Shown here piece by piece: positions 1 to 6,123 of a stretch of 15,260 bases of DNA (positions within the stretch are counted from its first letter, which is position 1; each line of letters begins with the position of its first letter). Under the pieces are notes generated by a model that saw only the letters and a list, made by a program, of their open reading frames with translations, did not search any database and had not been told where the DNA came from. This stretch comes from B1 sp044370475 (GTDB taxonomy: Bacteria > Bacteroidota > Bacteroidia > UKL13-3), in NCBI GenBank assembly GCA_044370475.1, contig JBILVK010000069.1, positions 1 through 15,260 of the forward strand, in the 5' to 3' direction. The translations under genes were made by a program, and so were the position numbers.

Positions 1-174
1 TAACTCCACAGCTGTTTTGGGATGTTTGGAATGCAGGATTGATTAATAGAATTGAGCTGCCAAAAAAAAGGATAAAATTTAAACTCAAATGCAGCTACCA
101 AAACCTATCGGGTATTATGAGCCAGAGGGAAACATCTTGCACCAATAACTGTGCGGAGCACGCCGATTTAATTG

Positions 175-205
175 AAAAAAGCGAGCCTGAAACAAACAGA
201 CTCGC
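175..205 (-). terminator. Rho-independent terminator-like hairpin reading leftward
   Basis: Bases 181-189 and 197-205 pair as a 9-bp GC-rich stem with one G-U wobble around a 7-base loop. Read on the minus strand the stem is followed directly by six T (complement of A at 175-180), the classic intrinsic terminator layout. On the plus strand the hairpin is followed by a mixed sequence, so it should act on leftward transcripts. The nearest minus-strand gene is clpB, whose stop is about 485 bases away. It therefore ends either a very long clpB 3' leader-out or a separate short transcript. The hairpin is clearly seen; its function is inferred. Confidence 0.6.
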
Positions 206-414
206 CTTAATCTTCGAACCATCGGTTTAATAATCACCATCGGTCACATCTTGCACAACAAATCTAAATTGAAAAAATTAATTATATTTACAACCAGATA
301 AGATAGTCCGATTAATAGGGGGGCAAACCACTATTATGTATAATTTTTATTATTGTCATTGTGTATTATTCAAAAATAATCTTTCTTAAGTGCTTAAAAA
401 AGCTTGAGGACAGA

Positions 415-441
415 AACTAGTTGCCAGCTGCTAGTAGCTAA
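415..441. repeat. Degenerate CTAG/CCAGCTGCTAG intergenic repeat, copy 1
   Basis: This stretch contains CTAGTTGCCAGCTGCTAGTAGCTA. Its core GCCAGCTGCTAG is present again at 620-632 within a longer block made of alternating GCTAG and GCCAG units. The two blocks lie about 180 bases apart on either side of the long inverted repeat. The units look like a worn-down short-period repeat. No coding frame runs through it. Confidence 0.5.
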
Positions 442-488
442 ATATTGGTAACCAAATTCCATTTACCATTTCAATTATTTTATAAAAA

Positions 489-537
489 AATCTGTGAATC
501 TGTGGCTAAAAATTAATATGCCACAGATTCACAGATT
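489..537. repeat. Perfect 18-bp inverted repeat (REP-like / hairpin)
   Basis: Arms 489-506 and 520-537 are exact reverse complements around a 13-base AT-rich spacer. Each arm is itself made of two similar units, AATCTGTG followed by AATCTGTGGC. A transcript would fold into a very stable hairpin. It lacks a run of T on either side strong enough to call it a terminator, and the internal two-unit structure is more like a dispersed intergenic repeat. I recall similar AATCTGTGAATCTGTGGC elements in other Bacteroidota genomes, but that is memory and was not checked here. Confidence 0.8.
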
Positions 538-562
538 AAACTTAAAAAAAGAACCCAAATAA

Positions 563-604
563 AATATCTGCGATATCTCCCCTAATCTAAAAAATCTGCG
601 TGAG
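563..604. repeat. Degenerate ATCTGCG repeat units
   Basis: Two units, ATATCTGCGATATC and AAAATCTGCGTGAG, lie 20 to 30 bases apart just downstream of the 18-bp inverted repeat. They share the ATCTGYG core with its arms (ATCTGTG). They look like diverged members of the same intergenic repeat family in direct orientation. The resemblance is visible in the sequence; common origin is inferred. Confidence 0.4.
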
Positions 605-611
605 TTTTTTA

Positions 612-660
612 AAGCTAGAGGCCAGCTGCTAGAAGCCAGATGCTAATTGCCAGCAGCGCT
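612..660. repeat. Degenerate CTAG/GCCAG intergenic repeat, copy 2
   Basis: This is a block of alternating short units: GCTAGAG, GCCAGCTGCTAGAA, GCCAGATGCTAATT, GCCAGCAGC. The period is roughly 7 or 14 bases. It shares GCCAGCTGCTAG exactly with the block at 415-441. Nothing suggests translation through it. Confidence 0.5.
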
Positions 661-665
661 CCTCC

Positions 666-688
666 CCAAAGACCAAAGACTAAAGACC
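666..688. repeat. Three-copy heptamer tandem repeat (AAAGACY)
   Basis: AAAGACC (668-674), AAAGACT (675-681) and AAAGACC (682-688) follow each other without gaps. The array ends 2 bases before the clpB stop codon, so it forms the first part of the clpB 3' untranslated region. The two flanking C at 666-667 match the unit end, hinting at a partial fourth copy. Confidence 0.6.
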
Positions 689-690
689 AA

Positions 691-3291
691 TTAAACATTC
701 TCAAACACCAACTGATTATTCTTATCCAAAATCAAAGAAATACGCGCGTCTTTCTTAATGGCTCCACTCAAAATCTCCTTCGATAATTCGTTGAGAATTT
801 TGCGTTGCAATACGCGCTTCAAAGGCCTTGCACCATACTGCGGATCGTAACCCAATTGCGCTAACCAATCTAAAGCATCATCAGAGGCCACAAAGCTAAT
901 TCCTTGATAAGCCAACTTAGCAGTGATGTCTTTTAGCTGTATATTTACAATGCTTCTCACATCCTCGCGGGTTAACGGAGTAAACATGATTACATCATCT
1001 ATGCGGTTCAAAAACTCAGGCCTAATGCTGCGTTTTAAAAGCTCCATCACACTCACTTTTGCCTCTGCCATGAGCTCCTCCTTGTTATTATCATTATAGG
1101 TCTCAAACTTTTCTTGAATAAGATGCGAGCCTATGTTTGAAGTCATAATTACAATGGTATTTTTAAAGTTAGCAACCCTACCTTTATTGTCGGTTAGCCT
1201 TCCATCATCTAACACTTGCAACAAAATATTAAACACATCTGGATGCGCCTTTTCTATTTCATCTAACAATACCACACTGTATGGCCTTCTGCGAATGGCC
1301 TCTGTTAATTGTCCGCTTTCCTCATAACCCACATATCCCGGAGGCGCACCAATTAAGCGCGAAACGGTATGCTTCTCTTGGTACTCACTCATATCAATCC
1401 TTACCAATGCACTCTCTTGGTTAAACAAAAACTCTGCAAGTGCCTTAGCCAATTCTGTTTTGCCCACACCCGTTGTACCTAGAAAAATAAACGACCCAAT
1501 TGGGCGCTTTGGATCAGACAGCCCTGCCCTATTTCTTCTAATGGCATCACTGATGGCCACAATGGCCTCCTCCTGACCAACCACACGCTTGTGCAATTCA
1601 TCTTCTAGATGCAATAATTTCTCGCGCTCACTTTGTAACATACGCGTAACCGGCACACCTGTCCAACGGCTCACCACATCTGCTATATCCTCACTATCTA
1701 CCTCCTCCTTCACCATGGCCTTATCGCCCTGCTGAGCCTGCAATTTCTCCTTCAATTCTATCACCTTGGCCTCAGCATCTTTTATTCTTCCATAACGTAT
1801 CTCTGCAACTTTACCAAAGTCGCCAGCCCGCTCTGCATGCTCTGCCTCAACCTTTAAGTTCTCAATTTCCTGCTTCGAAGCTTGTATGCCATCCACAATA
1901 ATCTTCTCACTTTGCCACTCTGCCTTCAAGGTATTTCTTTCACTTTGCAAGTTGGCTATGATCTCGCTCAACTCCTTTACCTTGGCATCATCGCCCTCCC
2001 TTTTGATGGCCTCACGTTCAATTTCTAACTGCATTATTTTTCTATCGAGCTGATCCAACTCCTCAGGCACAGAATCAATTTCGAGTCGCAACTTAGAGGC
2101 CGCCTCATCCATTAAATCAATGGCCTTATCTGGCAAAAAACGATCTGATATATAACGTTGTGATAACTCAACAGCAGCAATAATGGCCTCATCTTTGATA
2201 CGCACCTTGTGATGCACTTCGTATTTTTCTTTTAAGCCACGAAGAATAGAAATAGCAGATTCTGTATCTGGTTCTTCCACATAAACTTTCTGGAACCTAC
2301 GCTCCAAAGCCTTGTCTTTTTCTATGTAACGTTGATACTCTGCAAGTGTGGTAGCACCTATAGATCTAAGCTCTCCACGAGCCAAGGCAGGCTTTAAAAT
2401 ATTGGCAGCATCCATGGCACCTTCGCCACCACCGCCAGCCCCTACCAAGGTATGAATTTCATCTATAAACAAGATAATTTCACCATCGGCTTGCGTTACT
2501 TCTTTCACAACTGCTTTCAACCTTTCCTCAAACTCTCCTTTGTATTTGGCACCCGCAATTAAAGCACCCATATCCAATGAAAACACGCGCTTGCTTTTTA
2601 AATTTTCTGGCACATCTCCATTCACAATTCTTTGCGCCAAACCCTCTGCTATGGCTGTTTTTCCCACGCCAGGCTCCCCAATTAAAACCGGATTGTTCTT
2701 GGTTCTACGAGATAAAATTTGAAGCACCCTTCTTATCTCTTCATCCCTTCCAATAACAGGGTCTAACTTGCCCTCCTTGGCCAATTCGTTTAAGTTCTTG
2801 GCATACTTGTTTAAGGAATTGTATTGCGCCTCGGCATTTTGCGAATTTACCTTTGAGCCACCGCGCAATTCTTTAATGGCGGCTTTCAAATCTTTTTCTA
2901 CCACACCAGCATCTTTTAACAAAGTAGCTATTGGGTCGGTCTGAACCAACAAAGCCAACAACAAATGCTCTACCGCCACAAACTCATCTCCAAAATCTTT
3001 GAGCATATTTTGGGCTTTCATAAGCACTTGATTGGCCTGGTTAGAAAGATACTGCGAGGAGTTATCACTCACCTTAGGATAAGATTTAAGAACAGCATCT
3101 AATGCCTGATTGAGCCTGGTGGTATTGGCACCAATTTTCTTAAGTAAAAAGGCCAAAGTTTGCTCATCAGTACTTAACAAACCTTTTAACAAATGGCCTG
3201 TTTCAATGCTCGAATTAGATGCTGCAGCAGCTAATTGTTGTGCTTGCTGTATGGCATCTTGTGCTTTAATAGTGAAATTATTTAAGTTCAT
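691..3291 (-). CDS. clpB: ATP-dependent disaggregase chaperone ClpB (Hsp100)
   Basis: ClpB is a cytoplasmic hexameric AAA+ machine that, with DnaK, pulls polypeptides out of heat-induced aggregates. With the start at 3291 the protein is 866 aa, normal for the family. The Clp N-domain spans about 1-145. In the first ATPase domain Walker A is GEPGVGKT (205-212), Walker B ILFIDE (273-278), the pore loop is Tyr250 in KYKG, and an arginine pair lies at 331-332. The ClpB-specific coiled-coil middle domain is at about 400-525, which separates it from ClpA and ClpC. In the second ATPase domain Walker A is GTTGVGKT (605-612), Walker B VVLLDE (673-678), the pore loop GYVG (652-655) and sensor-2 GAR (820-822). 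There is no ClpP-binding loop expected or seen. The frame extends 24 codons further upstream, but MNLNNFTIKAQDAIQ is the usual ClpB start. No CIRCE-type inverted repeat was seen upstream. Confidence 0.97.
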   Translation of the reverse strand: MNLNNFTIKAQDAIQQAQQLAAAASNSSIETGHLLKGLLSTDEQTLAFLLKKIGANTTRLNQALDAVLKSYPKVSDNSSQYLSNQANQVLMKAQNMLKDFGDEFVAVEHLLLALLVQTDPIATLLKDAGVVEKDLKAAIKELRGGSKVNSQNAEAQYNSLNKYAKNLNELAKEGKLDPVIGRDEEIRRVLQILSRRTKNNPVLIGEPGVGKTAIAEGLAQRIVNGDVPENLKSKRVFSLDMGALIAGAKYKGEFEERLKAVVKEVTQADGEIILFIDEIHTLVGAGGGGEGAMDAANILKPALARGELRSIGATTLAEYQRYIEKDKALERRFQKVYVEEPDTESAISILRGLKEKYEVHHKVRIKDEAIIAAVELSQRYISDRFLPDKAIDLMDEAASKLRLEIDSVPEELDQLDRKIMQLEIEREAIKREGDDAKVKELSEIIANLQSERNTLKAEWQSEKIIVDGIQASKQEIENLKVEAEHAERAGDFGKVAEIRYGRIKDAEAKVIELKEKLQAQQGDKAMVKEEVDSEDIADVVSRWTGVPVTRMLQSEREKLLHLEDELHKRVVGQEEAIVAISDAIRRNRAGLSDPKRPIGSFIFLGTTGVGKTELAKALAEFLFNQESALVRIDMSEYQEKHTVSRLIGAPPGYVGYEESGQLTEAIRRRPYSVVLLDEIEKAHPDVFNILLQVLDDGRLTDNKGRVANFKNTIVIMTSNIGSHLIQEKFETYNDNNKEELMAEAKVSVMELLKRSIRPEFLNRIDDVIMFTPLTREDVRSIVNIQLKDITAKLAYQGISFVASDDALDWLAQLGYDPQYGARPLKRVLQRKILNELSKEILSGAIKKDARISLILDKNNQLVFENV

Positions 3292-3455
3292 ATAGATTGA
3301 TTTACATTTTTTGAGTGTAAAAATGCTGATCATAATTAAATCTGAGGTATCGCATTTCCACACCTAAAAGCGTCAACAACTTAACCAATTCTTTATTTAG
3401 GCAAATATGGCATCAAAGCCCTGTAAATAGATGCAATTCTGGCGCATGCATACAT

Positions 3456-3480
3456 AAAAAAAGGCCTTTTCAGGCCTTTT
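3456..3480 (-). terminator. Intrinsic terminator of the CsgG-like/barrel gene
   Basis: Bases 3459-3466 and 3473-3480 form an 8-bp stem (AAAAGGCC / GGCCTTTT) around a 6-base loop. On the minus strand it is followed by a run of seven T. It lies 20 bases after the stop codon of the minus-strand gene at 3501-4622 and about 165 bases before the clpB start. It therefore should separate that gene from clpB, and clpB probably has its own promoter in 3292-3455, though I could not find a clear consensus there. Confidence 0.75.
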
Positions 3481-3500
3481 CTATGACAATATTTCTGATA

Positions 3501-4622
3501 CTACTTAGATTTGTTTTTTGAATTGTAACCCACAGAAATTCCAAACCTAAATCCATCGTTGTTGGGAATGGTAAAAAAGCAATTAAGTGGAATATTCATT
3601 TTACCCGATTTAATGGTTTTACCAATACCAAAAACAAAGGATGAACCAATACCAAAATCGCCATTGCTGTTTAATCTGCGCTCATAACTTGCATTGGTAA
3701 TCCCCATATTTGTCATTTCGGTAGAAGTATAATAGCGACCATTGTACTCGGTCATTTCTGAATATTTGGAAAGGCTAAAGGTTGGACCAATAGCTACCTC
3801 CCAGCCATTTTTGGTATTTCTAAAACCATTGAGTAAGGCCACGCCGGGTATAAATAATTGTTGGTCTAATCCAGATACCATGGGAATAAATTCGAATAAG
3901 GCTTGGTAGTTTCCTTCGTTTAAATATTGTTTTTCGAACTGGTATCCAAATTGAAACATGGCTGGATAAGAATCAAAACCTCCACTTTCTTTTGATTGTT
4001 GTAAGATCTTTGCTTGCTCACCAAAGATAAAGGTATAGCCAAAACGCGGACCTTGTAGATTAACCATGTCCTTATCGGGATTATTGGTGGCATTTTCGTA
4101 ATTGAATCTTTTGGTAAGCCTGGCAAGTTCGGCTTCGTTATTGGGCTTGTCAAACATTTTGCGCATACATATACCTACCATAGTTTGCATTTCTAAAGGC
4201 AGGTTTAAGAACTCCATAATGGTGGTTTTTTCTACACTTGCTTGCTTTACATTGATGAGTCTTAGGGTGACTACAATGGTTTGTCCGTATAGCTCTACAC
4301 TTCCCGTAAACATATAATCTGTTTTAACAATATTGCCCATTTCTACCAAACACATTTTACCATAGCAATTGGCTATATTGAGTTTGTTTTTATCAATGAG
4401 GTAAGCAACATCATAGCGGTCGGTCACATCATACATATCTAGCTTATCAATTTCTATTCTAACTAAGTTACCCATTTGGGCTGGGTCTAATTGCACTCCT
4501 TTTGCATCAATGTTTAATACGGTTAGGGTAGGTTTGGTTTTTAGCACTTGGGCAGATAAGTAGCTCATGGAACTAGCTAAAATAAGACATGCCAATTGGG
4601 CAATTCTGAACATTTTTTTCAT
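3501..4622 (-). CDS. Exported protein, CsgG/TolB-N-like domain plus outer-membrane barrel-like C-terminus
   Basis: This is a 373-aa protein of unassigned function. Residues 1-24 form a signal peptide ending in LSAQ. Residues 30-160 read like the alpha/beta domain shared by CsgG, LpoB and TolB-N type proteins: an LTVLNIDAKG strand, a helix, then NCYGKMCLVEMGNIVKTDY followed by a GSVELYGQTIVVTLRLINV strand pair. The CxxxxC pair (Cys86, Cys91) before the VEMG segment matches a common pattern in CsgG-like proteins. From about 190 to 370 the sequence alternates short aromatic and glycine-rich strands (GPRFGYTFIF, NGWEVAIGPTF, GFRFGISVGY), as in small outer-membrane beta-barrels. The last residue is Lys rather than the usual Phe or Tyr. 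It is probably transcribed alone, between its promoter at 4654-4685 and the terminator at 3456-3480. Periplasmic or outer-membrane location is well supported; the domain assignment is by eye. Confidence 0.65.
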   Translation of the reverse strand: MKKMFRIAQLACLILASSMSYLSAQVLKTKPTLTVLNIDAKGVQLDPAQMGNLVRIEIDKLDMYDVTDRYDVAYLIDKNKLNIANCYGKMCLVEMGNIVKTDYMFTGSVELYGQTIVVTLRLINVKQASVEKTTIMEFLNLPLEMQTMVGICMRKMFDKPNNEAELARLTKRFNYENATNNPDKDMVNLQGPRFGYTFIFGEQAKILQQSKESGGFDSYPAMFQFGYQFEKQYLNEGNYQALFEFIPMVSGLDQQLFIPGVALLNGFRNTKNGWEVAIGPTFSLSKYSEMTEYNGRYYTSTEMTNMGITNASYERRLNSNGDFGIGSSFVFGIGKTIKSGKMNIPLNCFFTIPNNDGFRFGISVGYNSKNKSK

Positions 4623-4653
4623 GGTTAAATGATTGTTTTGTAATTGTATGCTG

Positions 4654-4685
4654 CAAATGTAGCATGCCCCAAACCCCTGTAAAAA
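4654..4685 (-). promoter_or_regulatory. Putative Bacteroidota-type promoter for the CsgG-like/barrel gene
   Basis: On the minus strand TACATTTG (4661 to 4654) fits the Bacteroidota -7 consensus TAnnTTTG exactly. Twenty bases upstream is TTTT (4685-4682), one mismatch from the TTTG -33 box. Transcription would begin near 4647, giving a leader of about 25 bases before the ATG at 4622. No Shine-Dalgarno sequence is present in that leader. Confidence 0.5.
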
Positions 4686-4744
4686 CTGGTTTCCGGGCGC
4701 TTTTATAGATTTTACCTATGAAACACAAAAGCCAATAGGTTTAC

Positions 4745-4762
4745 ATTACCAAAAGCGGTAAT
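4745..4762. promoter_or_regulatory. Small inverted repeat, possible operator
   Basis: ATTACC (4745-4750) and GGTAAT (4757-4762) are perfect 6-bp inverted repeats around AAAAGC. The site lies 4 bases upstream of the -33-like box of the distal aminotransferase promoter and about 60 bases beyond the -33 box of the divergent gene. Its position suits a regulator binding site, but six-base arms in AT-rich DNA can arise by chance and no cognate regulator is in the window. Confidence 0.25.
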
Positions 4763-4766
4763 TTGG

Positions 4767-4798
4767 TTTAATAAGCACAAATGACTCAAGTAAATTTG
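4767..4798 (+). promoter_or_regulatory. Putative distal promoter of the aminotransferase-kinase pair
   Basis: TAAATTTG at 4791-4798 fits TAnnTTTG exactly. Upstream, TTTA at 4767-4770 is spaced 20 bases away and differs from TTTG by one base. A start near 4805 would leave a leader of about 108 bases before the ATG at 4913. It is the weaker of two candidates. Confidence 0.35.
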
Positions 4799-4875
4799 CG
4801 GAAAACAATAATTTGGTTCAGACCGATTTGGAATTTACCCAAATAAAATTGCACATTTTTTATTCGTTTGAGGCA

Positions 4876-4906
4876 TTTGGATAACTTATATTCGCCGCTA
4901 GATTTG
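4876..4906 (+). promoter_or_regulatory. Consensus-perfect Bacteroidota promoter next to the aminotransferase start
   Basis: TTTG (4876-4879), a 19-base spacer and TAGATTTG (4899-4906) match both boxes of the Bacteroidota sigma-A promoter (TTTG, 19-21, TAnnTTTG) without a mismatch. The expected start point falls at about 4911-4914, that is at or 1-2 bases before the ATG at 4913, so the message would be leaderless or nearly so. The boxes overlap the frame extension 4868-4912, which argues against the longer reading of the gene. Confidence 0.55.
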
Positions 4907-4912
4907 AATAAA

Positions 4913-6106
4913 ATGGAAGCTTTAGCAAACCGTGTATACAATATAAATGAGCCGCAAACCATTGCTATGTCCAAAAAGGCAAGGGAATTGATGGCCACTG
5001 GAATAGATGTGGTGAATTTGAGTTTGGGGGAACCAGATTTTGAAACACCAAAACATATAAAGGAGGCTGCCATTGCGGCCATTAATAATAACTTTAGTTA
5101 TTATACACCGGTTGCGGGTATTCCCGACTTAAGGGAGGCTATTTCTAAGAAGTTTTTGCGCGATAACAACTTGCATTATGCAGCCGATGAAATTGTGGTT
5201 TCTACTGGCGCCAAACACGCTATTATGAATACCATTATGGCATTGGTGAACCCTGGTGATGAGGTGATTATTCCAACACCTTATTGGGTGAGCTATTCAG
5301 AAATGGTGAAATTGGTGGATGGGGTGCCAGTGTTTATTGCTGCTCCTTTAAGTCAAAATTATAAGATTACTGCTGCACAATTAGAGGCGGCTATTACACC
5401 GAAATCTAAGGCATTTTTATTTTCTTCTCCTTGTAATCCTACAGGTTCTGTTTATAGCAGGGAAGAGTTATTGGCTTTGGTGGAGGTGTTTAAAAAGTAC
5501 CCGCATATTTACATCATCTCTGATGAGATTTATGAGTATATCAACTTTGTAGGCAAGCATAGCAGCATTGGTGCTTTGGAGGGTATGGAAGGAAGGGTAA
5601 TTACCATCAACGGTTTATCCAAAGGCTTTGCCATGACGGGTTGGCGATTGGGTTATTTGGGTGCACCAAAGGCCATTGCACAGGCATGCGAGAAAATTCA
5701 ATCGCAATATACAAGTGCTACCAGTAGCATTTCGCAAAAGGCCGCGGTGGCTGCTTTAACGGGCAGTTTGGAGCCGAGTATGGAAATGGTAAAGGCTTTT
5801 GAAAGGCGTAAAAAATTGATGGAAACGGGCTTGGCAACCATACCTGGAATTTTAACGAATAAGCCAGAGGGTGCATTTTATTTCTTCCCAGATATTTCGT
5901 ATTTTTTGGGCAAGAAATTTGGGGAGCAAGTAATTGTAACTGCCACCGATTTATGCATGTTTCTGTTAAATGAGGGACATGTATCTATGGTAACAGGCGA
6001 GGCTTTTGGCAACGATAATTGCTTAAGAATTAGTTATGCTGCTTCTGATGAAAAATTAGAAAAGGCAATTGAAAGAATGAAAACAACATTGGCAAAATTG
6101 GTTTAA
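4913..6106 (+). CDS. PLP-dependent class I/II aminotransferase (aspartate aminotransferase type)
   Basis: This cytoplasmic fold-type I enzyme probably transfers the amino group between aspartate and 2-oxoglutarate. The 397-aa protein has the expected landmarks of the subgroup Ib family: LSLGEPDFETP (36-46), the CNPTG cofactor-site motif (174-178), Asp204 and Tyr207 in SDEIYEY, Lys237 in the NGLSKGFAMTGWRLGY block as the Schiff-base lysine, and Arg372 in LRISYA for the substrate carboxylate. The frame opens at 4868, but MEALANRVYNINEP is where family members begin, and a consensus promoter occupies the preceding bases. The heptose kinase starts 17 bases after the stop and is likely co-transcribed. 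Exact substrate (aspartate, or another amino donor such as prephenate or a branched-chain keto acid) cannot be fixed by eye. Confidence 0.9.
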   Translation: MEALANRVYNINEPQTIAMSKKARELMATGIDVVNLSLGEPDFETPKHIKEAAIAAINNNFSYYTPVAGIPDLREAISKKFLRDNNLHYAADEIVVSTGAKHAIMNTIMALVNPGDEVIIPTPYWVSYSEMVKLVDGVPVFIAAPLSQNYKITAAQLEAAITPKSKAFLFSSPCNPTGSVYSREELLALVEVFKKYPHIYIISDEIYEYINFVGKHSSIGALEGMEGRVITINGLSKGFAMTGWRLGYLGAPKAIAQACEKIQSQYTSATSSISQKAAVAALTGSLEPSMEMVKAFERRKKLMETGLATIPGILTNKPEGAFYFFPDISYFLGKKFGEQVIVTATDLCMFLLNEGHVSMVTGEAFGNDNCLRISYAASDEKLEKAIERMKTTLAKLV

Positions 6107-6123
6107 CACTTTAGGGATACAAC

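Larger units (their letters stand above)
231..690. other. Intergenic region of about 460 bases with short repeats, no gene seen
   Basis: No open frame of convincing length or protein character lies here on either strand, and I see no tRNA or rRNA. The left half (231-410) is very AT-rich and structureless, apart from a minus-strand TAGATTTG box at 259-266 that resembles a Bacteroidota -7 element but lacks a matching -33 box. The right half (415-690) is a patchwork of short repeats listed separately. No good terminator directly follows clpB. Confidence 0.6.

Noticed and set aside
3..230. Plus-strand open frame reaching the window edge (possible 3' end of an upstream gene)
   Set aside because: The frame is open from base 3 but the translation is Lys/Cys-rich with no recognisable motif, and its last part coincides with a minus-strand terminator hairpin. 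A real gene tail cannot be excluded without the sequence to the left.
116..238. Minus-strand frame of about 40 codons starting with MVIIKPMVRR and ending in a TAA in the complement of about 116-121
   Set aside because: It runs through the terminator hairpin, is very Arg-rich, and lacks any motif; most likely chance.
231..690. CRISPR array in the repeat-rich left region
   Set aside because: The repeats are short, degenerate and unevenly spaced, with no uniform spacers and no cas gene nearby.
3292..3363. N-terminal extension of ClpB by 24 codons (MWKCDTSDLIM)
   Set aside because: Not found in ClpB proteins, which begin near MNLNNFT; the extension is probably the upstream untranslated region read in frame.
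3920..4317. Short open frames on both strands inside the CsgG-like/barrel gene
   Set aside because: They are shadow frames with no signal, motif or start context of their own; the same holds for the other small frames inside clpB, the receptor, the hydrolase and the OmpA gene.
4868..4912. N-terminal extension of the aminotransferase (MRHLDNLYSPLDLNK)
   Set aside because: Outside the usual family start, and it overlaps a consensus-perfect promoter.
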